Of a stretch of 64,000 nucleotides of DNA, positions 33,463-42,232 are shown piece after piece. The DNA comes from Aliidiomarina minuta. Its GTDB lineage: Bacteria; Pseudomonadota; Gammaproteobacteria; Enterobacterales; Alteromonadaceae. Numbering within the stretch: the first letter of the stretch is position 1; each line of letters starts with the position of its first letter. The position numbers and the translations under genes are program-made. The stretch covers positions 1,364,001-1,428,000 of the forward strand of contig NZ_PIPL01000001.1 of NCBI RefSeq assembly GCF_003987145.1, in the 5' to 3' direction. The notes below the pieces were generated by a model, which was given only the letters and a program-made list of their open reading frames with translations, ran no database searches and was not told the origin of the DNA.

Positions 33463-34449
33463 CTAAAAGCCAAATTTCTCGCGCACTTTTTGCATCGCAT
33501 CGCTATTCATGATGGTTTGAAGTTTTCGCGCATAAGCTGGATCCGTTGCATATCCAGCATTCTGTAGTTCTTCAACAAAACGACCCGCGTCTTTTCCTAC
33601 TTCCAATGCCTGCTCATAACGAGGGTTATTATTTAAAAAGTCGACATAATCACGGAAACTGTCGCCGACACTGCTGTAACTGCGGAAGAAGGCATCTTCA
33701 CGTTGCGGTTTGCCGTCATAATACTCGGTGGTATTTGCTTCAGCACGATCACCGTCCCAGCGATTATCCGCTTTAATATTGAACAGGTTGTTACTGGAAC
33801 CACCCTTGCCGTTAGGGATAACATGACGGCCCCAGCCGGTTTCAAGAGCCGCTTGCGCCAGTACAGACTCTGCCGCAATACCTGAATCTTCTGCTACCTG
33901 CTTGGCGTAAGGCGCCAGCGCCTGCAGGAACTCCATTGGGTTGCCTGGTTGCCAGGCCTCGGCCTGATCATTCATAACCAGATTATCGACACGAGCCTTA
34001 GAAGGACCTTTTGCCGCAGCGGCAACTTCTGTCGCATCCTCGTACGGAACCGTCTTCGAAGACGTTGCCACACGACTCGGTGGTAACAACTCAGCCGGAG
34101 TGAAATCGTCAGTGCCTGTTGGGCTCAGTTGCTGAACCATGAGGTCAGCCAGGCCTAAAGTCCCCTGGCTGGATATATCGCTGGTCATCTGGTTATCGTG
34201 CATGTCCCGGTAAAACTCCGTATAACGGCTGTTCATCGGGTTATCTTCTTCAAATACCGCATTCGCCTGACGCATACTTTTCAGCATCATGCCCATAAAG
34301 ATGGCTTCAAACTGTTCCGCCGCAGCCCGCAACGCTTTTTCATCGTTGTTATGGCCGCCCTGACGCAAACTGTCCAGGCTTTGCAGATCATAGACCGACT
34401 GATTGCGGGCCTGATCCAGCATGCTGTTTGAATGGGTATCCATCATCAT
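33463..34449 (-). CDS. flgJ: Peptidoglycan hydrolase FlgJ
   Basis: FlgJ opens the cell wall for the rod. The N-terminal half is the rod-binding domain (EAIFMGMMLKSMRQANAVF, with the TSDISSQGTLGLADLMVQQL span). The C-terminal half is a glucosaminidase-type GH73 domain with the catalytic glutamate in AQAALETGWGRHV and NNLFNIKADNRWDG. 328 residues, the bifunctional two-domain type. Three ATGs are clustered at the start (MMMDTHSN); the exact one is unclear. Confidence 0.95.
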   Translation of the reverse strand: MMMDTHSNSMLDQARNQSVYDLQSLDSLRQGGHNNDEKALRAAAEQFEAIFMGMMLKSMRQANAVFEEDNPMNSRYTEFYRDMHDNQMTSDISSQGTLGLADLMVQQLSPTGTDDFTPAELLPPSRVATSSKTVPYEDATEVAAAAKGPSKARVDNLVMNDQAEAWQPGNPMEFLQALAPYAKQVAEDSGIAAESVLAQAALETGWGRHVIPNGKGGSSNNLFNIKADNRWDGDRAEANTTEYYDGKPQREDAFFRSYSSVGDSFRDYVDFLNNNPRYEQALEVGKDAGRFVEELQNAGYATDPAYARKLQTIMNSDAMQKVREKFGF

Positions 34450-34461
34450 CTCAGTCGTTCC

Positions 34462-35589
34462 TTAAATAACAACCAGTTCGCCATCGATAGCACCGGCTTG
34501 CTTTAAAGCTTCCAGTACCGCAATGATGTCGCTCGGAGCCGCGCCTATCTGATTAATAGCCGTAATCAAATCGTTCAGAGAAACGCCCGGATCAAACATG
34601 AACATGCGGGCATCGTCCTGCTGAATATCAATAGTGGTTTGCGGTGTTACCACCGTCTCACCATCAGCGAAAGCACCGGGTTGTGTTACCTGCCAGTTCT
34701 CCATGATGCTAACCTGCATATTGCCGTGAGCCACGGCAGCGCGGTGCAGACGTACGTTATTGCCAACCACTATGGTGCCCGTGCGGCTGTTGATTACAAT
34801 GCGTGCCGCGGCTTCGCCCTGAGTAATCTGAATATTTTCCAGTGTCGACAGGTAACTTACCCGCTGACTGATATCCTGCGGCGCTATTACGCGTACTGAA
34901 GCAGCGTCCATTGGCGTTGCACTGCCTGGGCCTACCATGTTGTTAATAGCTTCCGCCATGCGTTTTGCTGTAGTGAAATCAGGACGGTTGAGGTTAAAAG
35001 TAATGTGTTCGCTCTGCGCAAAACCTGTGTCTACTTCGCGCTCAACCATAGCGCCGTTTGGAATGCGGCCAACCGTAGGTGTATTGATAACAATGCTGGA
35101 ACCGTCCGCTCCCTGCGCGCCTAATCCACCAACCACCATATTCCCCTGGGCCACCGCGTACACTTCGCCGTCCGCGCCTTTCAGGTAAGTCTGCAATAAA
35201 GTGCCACCGACTAAGCTGTCTGCGTCACCTACGGATGAAACCGTGACATCAATCTGTTGGCCTGGCTTAGAAAATGCGGGCAAATCAGCATGTACGGCAA
35301 CAGCGGCAACGTTGTTAATTTGTGGGCGCTGGTTTTCCGGCAAGTTTATGCCGAAGTTCCCCAGCATGGTGCGGAAAGTCTGGTCGGTAAAAGGCGTTCG
35401 CTCACCCGTGCCCGGCAAACCTACCACCAGGCCATAGCCCATTAACTGGTTAGAACGCACCCCGGAGACCTGGGCCACGTCCTTAATACGCTGGGCTTCC
35501 GCCACTTTGGACGCAGTAGAACTAAACACCAGCAAAGCTGCCAGGCTTACCACACTCCAGAATTTTTGTTGTTTAAACCACATAACCAT
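34462..35589 (-). CDS. flgI: Flagellar P-ring protein FlgI
   Basis: FlgI builds the periplasmic P ring around the rod. It has a signal peptide (hydrophobic VVSLAALLVFSSTA, cleavage near AEAQ) and the conserved start of the mature protein RIKDVAQVSGVRSNQLMGYG, with GLVVGLPGTGERTPFTDQ. C-terminus VLEALKQAGAIDGELVVI is typical. 375 residues. The start could be at codon 1 or 3. About 264 bases of repeats and a terminator separate it from flgH, an unusual gap. Confidence 0.96.
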   Translation of the reverse strand: MVMWFKQQKFWSVVSLAALLVFSSTASKVAEAQRIKDVAQVSGVRSNQLMGYGLVVGLPGTGERTPFTDQTFRTMLGNFGINLPENQRPQINNVAAVAVHADLPAFSKPGQQIDVTVSSVGDADSLVGGTLLQTYLKGADGEVYAVAQGNMVVGGLGAQGADGSSIVINTPTVGRIPNGAMVEREVDTGFAQSEHITFNLNRPDFTTAKRMAEAINNMVGPGSATPMDAASVRVIAPQDISQRVSYLSTLENIQITQGEAAARIVINSRTGTIVVGNNVRLHRAAVAHGNMQVSIMENWQVTQPGAFADGETVVTPQTTIDIQQDDARMFMFDPGVSLNDLITAINQIGAAPSDIIAVLEALKQAGAIDGELVVI

Positions 35590-35621
35590 TCCCCACTCAC
35601 CTCAATCTACTGCAGTAACCC

Positions 35622-35638
35622 TTTCACGATCCGTGCCA
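35622..35638 (-). promoter_or_regulatory. Degenerate sigma-54-like element before flgI
   Basis: Minus strand TGGCACG (35638-35632) is a perfect -24 box, but ten bases after GG the pair is GA instead of GC (GTGAA). It sits between the flgH terminator and flgI, where a promoter would be needed. Weak. Confidence 0.3.
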
Positions 35639-35652
35639 CCTTTATCAAATAC

Positions 35653-35839
35653 GGGGTCAGAGCTAAAATTCACCACATTTTTCTCTTGAAACACCACACA
35701 GAATGGGGTCAGGGCTAAAATTAACCACCTACTTTTCATTTTAAAATCAAATATATAAAACTAACGTCAGACACAAAAAAAGCCCTATGTGTAACCACAT
35801 AAGGCTTTTGTAAAAGTGGTGAATTTTAGCTCTGCCCCC
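35653..35839. repeat. Second locus of the GGGGTCAGAG dispersed repeat
   Basis: Core copies at 35653-35676 and 35705-35728 (plus orientation) and an inverted copy at 35816-35839. A separate terminator-like hairpin (35775-35807) lies between them. The cluster fills the flgH-flgI spacer, so the element has landed inside the flagellar flg gene run. Confidence 0.9.
35775..35807 (-). terminator. Terminator between flgH and flgI
   Basis: Minus strand AAGCCTTATGTG, loop GTTA, CACATAGGGCTT, followed by a run of Ts. The 12-base-pair stem has one U-G pair. It would stop transcription from flgFGH before flgI. Confidence 0.8.
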
Positions 35840-35853
35840 AATTTTATCCGCTT

Positions 35854-36537
35854 TTAGAAGGGCCAGATAGGGCCGTTGAAGAAGCGGGTTAACCAGCCTT
35901 CTCGTTGGGCATTGGCCAGGCTGCCGGTACCTGAGTATTCAATACGCGCATTGGCAACTCGGTTAGACGCAATGGAATTATCAGAAGTCACGTCCTGCGG
36001 CCGGATAATGCCCGTCAAACGTACGTATTCCTGACCATTATTGAGTGTCAGCCATTTTTCGCCGCGCACGATCAGGTTGCCGTTCGGCAAAACCCGGATA
36101 ACAGCCACTGTAATATCGCCAGTTAACTGGTTGCTTTGATCAGCCGAGCTGTCACCGTTAAAATCAGTGCCACCATTGAGCTGAGCGGACAACGGATTGC
36201 CGGCTACCGTTACATCACGGCCAAACAGGGTTGGCGTTGGCAGATCAACGTTCGAATTACGTGAAATACCAGTACTGGCTGATTTCGATGCTGTGGTCTG
36301 TTCCTGCAAACGAACGGTAATAATATCGCCCAGATCCCGGGCTTTAATATCAGAGTAAAGCCCGTTCACGTTCTGGCCACGAAACAGAGACCCGTTAGGA
36401 ACCGCTGGCTCGACCTGTTCTTCTGGCATAACCGGCGCATAATAAGGGTCGTCCGGCATGGGGGTTGGTTCCGGCACCGAGGCACAGGCGCTCAATGCCA
36501 GTGCCGCAATACTGATAACCCATTTTAAATTAGCCAT
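35854..36537 (-). CDS. flgH: Flagellar L-ring lipoprotein FlgH
   Basis: FlgH forms the outer-membrane L ring. It has a lipoprotein signal peptide with lipobox LSAC (about residue 18), and the family motifs GSLFRGQNVNGLYSDIKARD and GDIITVRLQEQTTASKSA. The C-terminus has SNRVANARIEYSGTGSLANA. 227 residues. Requires LspA (encoded in this window) for maturation. Follows flgG by 26 bases. Confidence 0.96.
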   Translation of the reverse strand: MANLKWVISIAALALSACASVPEPTPMPDDPYYAPVMPEEQVEPAVPNGSLFRGQNVNGLYSDIKARDLGDIITVRLQEQTTASKSASTGISRNSNVDLPTPTLFGRDVTVAGNPLSAQLNGGTDFNGDSSADQSNQLTGDITVAVIRVLPNGNLIVRGEKWLTLNNGQEYVRLTGIIRPQDVTSDNSIASNRVANARIEYSGTGSLANAQREGWLTRFFNGPIWPF

Positions 36538-36563
36538 AATTTCACCTATGTATTCTTTAACCG

Positions 36564-37352
36564 TTATAGTTGCTGAACAGCAAAACCAAGCATCTGATCA
36601 ACCGATGAAATCACTTTCGAGTTCATCTCATAAACACGCTGGCTTTCAATCATATTGACCAGTTCTTCGGTCACATTCACGTTGGACGTTTCCAAAGAGC
36701 CCTGTATCAGCGAGCCCATTCCGTCCAAACCAGGAACATTATTCTGCGGCTGACCGCTGGATGCGGTTTCGCGATACAGGTTTTCACCAACAGGCTCGAG
36801 ACCGGCCGGGTTAATAAAGTTAGCCAGGTTAATCTGACCCACCACCTGGTTATCCGCTTCGCCGGCTAGTTTAACCGAGACTTCACCGTCCTGTGCGATA
36901 GTCACTGACTGCGCATCATCCGGAATCACAATACCCGGTTGTAAAGGACGCCCTGCGCCTGGAGTGACCATCTCACCCTGGTTATTCAAAGTGAACTGGC
37001 CGTTACGGGTATACGATAAGGTCCCGTCAGGCATCAGAATTTCAAAAAAACCAGGCCCCTGAATAGAAACATCCAGCGAGTTGTCAGTAGTCATCATATT
37101 GCCCTGCGAGAAGTTCTTCTGCGTGGCAACCACTTTACTGCCTGCCCCCAGCATCAAACCTGAAGGGAGTTCAGTGTCCTGGGTTGACTGACCACCCGGC
37201 TGGTTAATGTTCTGGTAGAGTAAATCTTCGAAAATCGCACGACTTTTCTTAAAGCCGACTGTACTGGCGTTCGCCAGATTGTTTGACGTCACAGCGATAT
37301 CACGTTGCTGTGCGTCCAAACCCGTTTTACTTATCCATAGTGCTGGATGCAT
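36564..37352 (-). CDS. flgG: Flagellar distal rod protein FlgG
   Basis: FlgG is the distal rod subunit. N-terminus MHPALWISKTGLDAQQRDIA then VTSNNLANASTVGFKKSRA, the rod/hook motif, and C-terminal LETSNVNVTEELVNMIESQR. 262 residues is the usual length. In the flgFGH group. Confidence 0.97.
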   Translation of the reverse strand: MHPALWISKTGLDAQQRDIAVTSNNLANASTVGFKKSRAIFEDLLYQNINQPGGQSTQDTELPSGLMLGAGSKVVATQKNFSQGNMMTTDNSLDVSIQGPGFFEILMPDGTLSYTRNGQFTLNNQGEMVTPGAGRPLQPGIVIPDDAQSVTIAQDGEVSVKLAGEADNQVVGQINLANFINPAGLEPVGENLYRETASSGQPQNNVPGLDGMGSLIQGSLETSNVNVTEELVNMIESQRVYEMNSKVISSVDQMLGFAVQQL

Positions 37353-37376
37353 GATCCACCTCCACTCAGACTAAAA

Positions 37377-38120
37377 TCAGAATATTCTTAAAAGCTGTTC
37401 AGAGCGCTGATCATTATCTTCAGCAGTCTTCATCATCTTCACACTCAGCTCGTAATTACGTTGCAAGCTGATCATTTGCGTCATTTCTTCAATCGGGTTC
37501 ACGTTACTACCTTCCAGTGCCCCTACTTCCAGGCGCACTGCAAAATCCATGAATGGCGGTTCGCCATCTTTGCGGCGAAATAAACCGTCAGTGCCTTTTT
37601 CAATTTCGCCATTCGGCGGATTCACCAAAGCTATACGGTCAATCTCTTCCATTACCTGAGTCGGTGCTCCCTGAGGTTGCACTGAGATAGTACCGTCCTG
37701 CCCAATCGTCAAGTTAGTCAAAGGCACAGGAACAAAAACAGGTCCTGCTTCACCCATCACAGGCTGACCGCTTGAAGTCTGTAACATACCTGCCTGAGTA
37801 ACCTGCAAATTACCATTACGGGTCATGGCCTCTTCGCCATTATCATCCAGTACTGAAATCCAGCCCTGGCCAATAACGGCAACGTCGAGGTCACGCCCGG
37901 TGGTTTTAATTGCCCCCTCGGCAAAATTTTGCCCCGGACGTTCAGTTAAAGAGAACACCCGGCTCGGCATACCTTCGCCATAAGCCTGCATAGAGCGGGC
38001 CTGGGCCAAATCTGCCTTAAACGCAGTGGTATTGGCATTTGCCAGGTTATTAGCCCGCATTGCCACACCATTCAGGTCTTCTTTAGCGCCACTCATGGCG
38101 ATATAAAGCATGTTATCCAT
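37377..38120 (-). CDS. flgF: Flagellar proximal rod protein FlgF
   Basis: FlgF is a proximal rod subunit. It begins MDNMLYIAMSGAKEDLNGVA with RANNLANANTTAFKADLA, and ends with LEGSNVNPIEEMTQMISLQR. 247 residues. It is preceded by its own sigma-54-type promoter (38169-38185) and by the flgE terminator, so it starts a new transcription unit. Confidence 0.96.
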   Translation of the reverse strand: MDNMLYIAMSGAKEDLNGVAMRANNLANANTTAFKADLAQARSMQAYGEGMPSRVFSLTERPGQNFAEGAIKTTGRDLDVAVIGQGWISVLDDNGEEAMTRNGNLQVTQAGMLQTSSGQPVMGEAGPVFVPVPLTNLTIGQDGTISVQPQGAPTQVMEEIDRIALVNPPNGEIEKGTDGLFRRKDGEPPFMDFAVRLEVGALEGSNVNPIEEMTQMISLQRNYELSVKMMKTAEDNDQRSEQLLRIF

Positions 38121-38168
38121 TGTCAGCCTCAGCTTTGGTAACGAATAAAACTAATTCTATAGAGGGTA

Positions 38169-38185
38169 ATGCAGGGAGTGTGCCA
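38169..38185 (-). promoter_or_regulatory. Sigma-54-type promoter of flgF
   Basis: Minus strand TGGCACACTCCCTGCAT: GG, ten bases, GC exactly, with a perfect TGGCAC -24 box. It lies about 50 bases before flgF and immediately after the flgE terminator. Confidence 0.85.
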
Positions 38186-38222
38186 GTATTAAGGAAGAAA
38201 CGAATTTAATATCTACATGCAC

Positions 38223-38247
38223 AAAAAAAGCGGCCGAAGCCGCTTTT
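38223..38247 (-). terminator. Terminator of flgBCDE
   Basis: Minus strand AAAAGCGGC, loop TTCG, GCCGCTTTTTTT. About 20 bases past the flgE stop. Confidence 0.93.
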
Positions 38248-38267
38248 CTAAAGCACTACAGACGGTT

Positions 38268-39590
38268 TTAACGTATCTGTAGAATGGTCTGCTGCAGTGT
38301 GCTGTTCACTTCCAGAGAACGGGAGTTCGCCTGGTAGTTACGCTGAGCAACTATGATGTCAACCAGCTCTTCCGTCAGGTTCACATTCGAGTTTTCCAGC
38401 GCCGATGACTCTATGCCACCGAAAGTACCGGAACCCGCAACACCGGTAATAGGTTCACCAGAATCAATGCTTTGCTTCCATTTAGTACCGCCAGCCTGAC
38501 TCAAACCCTGTTCGTTGTTAAAGCTGACAATAGCTACACGACCCAGGAACTTAGTATCACCGTTGGAATAAGAAGCTGCAATCAAACCACTCTCATCGAC
38601 ATCAACACCAGTCAAGCGACCTACGGTAGTACCATCCTGTTCCAGCGCGGTCAGCTCAAAAGCGGACGCGAACTGAGTCGGCCGATCACTGCCACCCAGG
38701 CTACGGAAGTTGAACGTCAAATCAAGATCTTCAGCACCATTCGGCGGCGTAAAAACGAACTGGCCCGCAGGGAAAGTGCCGTCGGCTGTCAGTGGGCCCG
38801 TCGGATTACCACTGGCATCAAACTCAATGCGTACACCTGTTGAACCATCAGCAGCCGGCTCGCCGACTACACCACCCGTGGTATCAAAATTCACGGTTTG
38901 CCCATCAACTGTTTTATACACATCCCATTCACCATCACCACGGCGTGCATAATAAGTGGTAACGGTATGCGACTCACCCAGCGAGTCATACACAGTCGCC
39001 GAGGTTGAATCCGTATAAGTCGCAGGATCATCCGGATTAAAGTCCAGACCCGCACCAGTCACAATTTCTGGTGATCTCGAATCCAGATTCACCGACTGAT
39101 AAATATTACCAGTTGGCGTTGGTGCCCCGGCAGTAGAAGGAATTTCAACTGGCCCGGTAGTACTTAACGCCGTTGACGAGTTTTGGCCTGTTTCTTCATT
39201 CACCGGGTAGGCCAGTAAATTACTGCCCGAATTATCAACGATGAAGTTATTACGATCCATCTTAAATGCGCCGGCACGGGTGAAACTAAAATCCTGTGAA
39301 CCTGGCTCTGGCGCGGTAACAAAGAAACCATTGCCTTTAATCGCCATATCCAGTGAATTTTCAGTGAATTCTAAAGTCCCCTGACTGAACTGTTGAGCAA
39401 CTCGTTGAGTCTGCACACCATCGCCCACTTTAGTACGGCTGTTGGTGAAAACTGAAGTCGCATACACGTCAGCAAACTCAGCCCGAGAGCCTTTAAAACC
39501 AGATGTGTTTACGTTAGCAATATTGTTCGAACTGGTGTCCAGATCACGTTGTGATGCAGACAAACCGCTTAGCGCTATAAAGTATGACAT
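38268..39590 (-). CDS. flgE: Flagellar hook protein FlgE
   Basis: FlgE forms the hook. It starts MSYFIALSGLSASQRDLDTS with SNNIANVNTSGFKGSRAEFA, and ends with LENSNVNLTEELVDIIVAQR and SRSLEVNSTLQQTILQIR. Middle domains are beta-rich and acidic. 440 residues, typical of polar flagella. Last gene before the terminator at 38223-38247. Confidence 0.97.
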   Translation of the reverse strand: MSYFIALSGLSASQRDLDTSSNNIANVNTSGFKGSRAEFADVYATSVFTNSRTKVGDGVQTQRVAQQFSQGTLEFTENSLDMAIKGNGFFVTAPEPGSQDFSFTRAGAFKMDRNNFIVDNSGSNLLAYPVNEETGQNSSTALSTTGPVEIPSTAGAPTPTGNIYQSVNLDSRSPEIVTGAGLDFNPDDPATYTDSTSATVYDSLGESHTVTTYYARRGDGEWDVYKTVDGQTVNFDTTGGVVGEPAADGSTGVRIEFDASGNPTGPLTADGTFPAGQFVFTPPNGAEDLDLTFNFRSLGGSDRPTQFASAFELTALEQDGTTVGRLTGVDVDESGLIAASYSNGDTKFLGRVAIVSFNNEQGLSQAGGTKWKQSIDSGEPITGVAGSGTFGGIESSALENSNVNLTEELVDIIVAQRNYQANSRSLEVNSTLQQTILQIR

Positions 39591-39610
39591 AAGTCACCTC
39601 ATTCCATGTT

Positions 39611-40321
39611 TTAGCTGCCGCTGCTTCCGCCGCCGCCGTTAGTTATTTGAATAACATCTTTAAAATCGATGCGACCAATTGATTCCAGGTTCAGAACGAT
39701 ACCGCGTTGTCCGCCTGTGCTGACACTTTCAACATTTGCGTAAGTCAGGGCGACCAGATCTTCATTAGCGCCACCGACACGACCATTAGCAGTGATTTTG
39801 TAATCTCCTGCAGGCAAAGGCTCACCGTCTGCACCAAGTCCGTCCCAGCTGAATTTATGCTGACCTGGAGGCAAGGTTCCCATGTCCACAGTGCGCACTA
39901 CCTGTCCGCTTTCATTCTCAACCCGTAAGGTAACGTTCTGCGCTGACTGGTCCAGAGCAACCATGCCCTCTACTGGCTTACTACCGTTAAAGTAACCGGT
40001 ATCTGATGGAATCAGTACTTGCCGGCCGATCAAACTTGACGCTTGTAATGCCTGATTGGACGTCATACTGGCAGAGAACTTTTCAAACTGTTCAGATAAA
40101 CCAGTAATACCTTCCGCCATCGTGAAATTGGTCATCTGAGCAATCATCTGATCATTTTCAACGGGCTTCGTCGGATCCTGCATGCTGAGCTGCTGGGTCA
40201 GCAATTTGAAAAAGTCCTCCTGACCTAAGCGGGCATCGTCTTTGCTTGCAGCCTTAGCGCTTTCTTCTGGCTTCCAGTAAAGGTCGTCTAAGAGCGAGCT
40301 GTTGTTTACTTTATCCGTCAT
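39611..40321 (-). CDS. flgD: Flagellar hook-cap protein FlgD
   Basis: FlgD is the scaffold needed for hook polymerisation. Motif LGQEDFFKLLTQQLSMQDPT with MIAQMTNFTMAEGI is the conserved N-terminal region; a Tudor/FnIII-like C-terminal half includes WDGLGADGEPLPAGDYKI. A Gly/Ser tail ends the protein (GGGGSSGS). 236 residues. Confidence 0.95.
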   Translation of the reverse strand: MTDKVNNSSLLDDLYWKPEESAKAASKDDARLGQEDFFKLLTQQLSMQDPTKPVENDQMIAQMTNFTMAEGITGLSEQFEKFSASMTSNQALQASSLIGRQVLIPSDTGYFNGSKPVEGMVALDQSAQNVTLRVENESGQVVRTVDMGTLPPGQHKFSWDGLGADGEPLPAGDYKITANGRVGGANEDLVALTYANVESVSTGGQRGIVLNLESIGRIDFKDVIQITNGGGGSSGS

Positions 40322-40336
40322 GAGTTATTACCTCAT

Positions 40337-40786
40337 CTAGCCCTGTTGTCCCATACGCAATGTACGGGTTAACAGTTGCTTAGTTGCATCTGCCACCTGA
40401 ACATTGGTCTGGTAATTACGAGACGCCGACATCATATTGGCCATCTCTTCCATTACATTCACATTCGGCTTGTAAATATAGCCTTCGTCGTCGGCCATCG
40501 GGTGATTCGGTGAATACTCCACCACCAGAGGCTTTTGATCTTCAACAATACCCTGAACTCTGACACCAACAGAGCTGTCCTGACGCAACAGGCTTTCACG
40601 ACCGGGGCGGCCAGACATTGCCTCCTGCATATGAGCGGCAAATACCGGATGCCGGGCGCGATAGGTTTCACCTGCCGAGCTGCTCACAGAGTTTGCATTC
40701 GCCAGATTACTTGCGGTTACGTTAAGGCGCATGTTCTGCGCGCTCATAGCGCTACCCGCGACATCAAATACATTATACAAACTCAT
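40337..40786 (-). CDS. flgC: Flagellar proximal rod protein FlgC
   Basis: FlgC is a rod subunit of about 149 residues. It begins MSLYNVFDVAGSAMSAQNMR with NVTASNLANANSVSSSAGE and ends with KPNVNVMEEMANMMSASRNY and a C-terminal helix. It lies two bases after flgB. Confidence 0.97.
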   Translation of the reverse strand: MSLYNVFDVAGSAMSAQNMRLNVTASNLANANSVSSSAGETYRARHPVFAAHMQEAMSGRPGRESLLRQDSSVGVRVQGIVEDQKPLVVEYSPNHPMADDEGYIYKPNVNVMEEMANMMSASRNYQTNVQVADATKQLLTRTLRMGQQG

Positions 40787-40788
40787 TG

Positions 40789-41187
40789 TTAGCGTCCTCC
40801 ACTCAGGGCTTTTTGCATACCTTGGATACGGCTGGTCAAAAATGTCAGACTGGCCTGGTACTCCATAGAGTTTCTCATATACAAGTTTCGTTCCACTTGC
40901 ACATCTACCGTGTTGCCATCACCTGTATCTGGTTGATCTGGAACGCGATATTTCTCACGGCCTGACCCTTCCAAATTTAATTCAAAGTGCTTGTTATGAG
41001 TTCGCGACATGCTATGACCAGAACGTGTTTGCACCCGCTCTAAAGCATCCTGAAAACTCAAGTCTTTTGCTTTGTAGCCAGGGGTATCCGCATTGGCCAG
41101 GTTGCTCGCAATCACAGTTGCACGCTGCTCTCGGGCAAGCAGGGCGTGCTGGTGAATACCTAAACCTTTATCAATACTTAATGCCAT
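40789..41187 (-). CDS. flgB: Flagellar proximal rod protein FlgB
   Basis: FlgB is the first rod gene of the operon. It contains VIASNLANADTPGYKAKDLS and the C-terminal NSMEYQASLTFLTSRIQGM. I start at ATG 41187 (MALSIDKGLGIHQ) because GAGG sits just upstream; the frame is open five codons further. Promoter at 41224-41239. Confidence 0.96.
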   Translation of the reverse strand: MALSIDKGLGIHQHALLAREQRATVIASNLANADTPGYKAKDLSFQDALERVQTRSGHSMSRTHNKHFELNLEGSGREKYRVPDQPDTGDGNTVDVQVERNLYMRNSMEYQASLTFLTSRIQGMQKALSGGR

Positions 41188-41223
41188 AACAGCCTCACTC
41201 AAAATATTTCTATATATGAGTTT

Positions 41224-41239
41224 TGCAAGCTATGTGCCA
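41224..41239 (-). promoter_or_regulatory. Sigma-54-type promoter of flgBCDE
   Basis: Minus strand TGGCACATAGCTTGCA: a perfect -24 (TGGCAC) and -12 (TTGCA) with GG-N10-GC spacing, about 40 bases before flgB. The best sigma-54 match in the window. Confidence 0.92.
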
Positions 41240-41335
41240 GTTTGTCCGGTTATTGCAGATATAGTTACAGGGCCATGCAGAATAAGGAGTTGAGTGGTTC
41301 AGGTGGATACATTGACGGGGCCTGTTAAAGCGGCA

Positions 41336-41354
41336 AGCGGCAACTATTGCCGCT
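41336..41354 (-). terminator. Possible terminator of cheV-cheR
   Basis: Hairpin AGCGGCAA, loop TAG, TTGCCGCT on the minus strand, starting six bases past the cheR stop. The following bases (TGCCGCTTTAAC) make a poor U tract, so termination would be weak. Confidence 0.4.
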
Positions 41355-41359
41355 CGCTC

Positions 41360-42196
41360 TTAGTTCTTACGCTGGTAGATAATACCGGGATTACAGCGAA
41401 TCATAGAATAATCTTCACTCAAGCCAGATATAGACTCTGAAGCCCCTAAAATCAGGTAACCTTCAGGATTTAACGAAGTGCGGAACTGAGCCAGGATTTT
41501 CTTTTTCACTTCCGGTGAAAAGTAAATCAATACATTACGGCAAAAAATAATGTCGAATTTACCGAGCAGAGAATAACTGTCCAGCAAATTCAGGTGACGA
41601 AAAGAAACCATATCAGTGACTTCTTTTTTCACTTTCATTTTACTGCCTTCAGCAGGTTCAAAGAAACGCTTTTTGCGTTCAGGACTTAAACCGCGGGCCA
41701 GCGACAAGCCGTCATAAACGGCTTCTTTCGATTGGTCCAGTACCTTATTAGAGATATCAGTACCTATCACCTGAATTCCACGGCTTAACGCCCCGGGGTT
41801 CTTTTGTTTAAATTCAATCAGGCTCATGGCAATAGAATATGCCTCCTGACCACTAGAGGAGGCCGAGGACCAAATCTTCAGAGGTCTCGTCAACTTCGCA
41901 AATTCGGGGAAGATTCGGGTTTTCAGCAGTTCAAACGGATAGACATCCCGGAACCACAGGGTTTCATTCGTAGTCATGGCATCCAGTACCGCACTACGTA
42001 GCGCTCGCTCACTGATAGCCATTGAGCGACGCACAAGCTCAGATAAGGTATCTATGTGAAAGCGGTTCATCAAAGGACCTAAGCGGCTTTTCACCAGATA
42101 CATCTTATTCTCACCCAGTACTATCCCACACTGGTGTTCAAGGAACTGCCGGAATTGGTTGTATTCTGCTATATCCAGATCGCGATCAGAAGCCAA
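41360..42196 (-). CDS. cheR: Chemotaxis protein methyltransferase CheR
   Basis: CheR methylates chemoreceptor glutamates using S-adenosylmethionine, opposing CheB. Motifs: the N-terminal helical domain, then TNETLWFRDVYPFELL, IWSSASSSGQEAYSIAM (SAM-binding) and DIIFCRNVLIYFSPEVKK. 278 residues. It follows cheV by 36 bases; this cheV-cheR pair next to flgB is the usual Vibrio-type arrangement. Confidence 0.96.
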   Translation of the reverse strand: MASDRDLDIAEYNQFRQFLEHQCGIVLGENKMYLVKSRLGPLMNRFHIDTLSELVRRSMAISERALRSAVLDAMTTNETLWFRDVYPFELLKTRIFPEFAKLTRPLKIWSSASSSGQEAYSIAMSLIEFKQKNPGALSRGIQVIGTDISNKVLDQSKEAVYDGLSLARGLSPERKKRFFEPAEGSKMKVKKEVTDMVSFRHLNLLDSYSLLGKFDIIFCRNVLIYFSPEVKKKILAQFRTSLNPEGYLILGASESISGLSEDYSMIRCNPGIIYQRKN

Positions 42197-42232
42197 TTCA
42201 AAGTCACCTTTATATTTTATATTTATCTGAAA

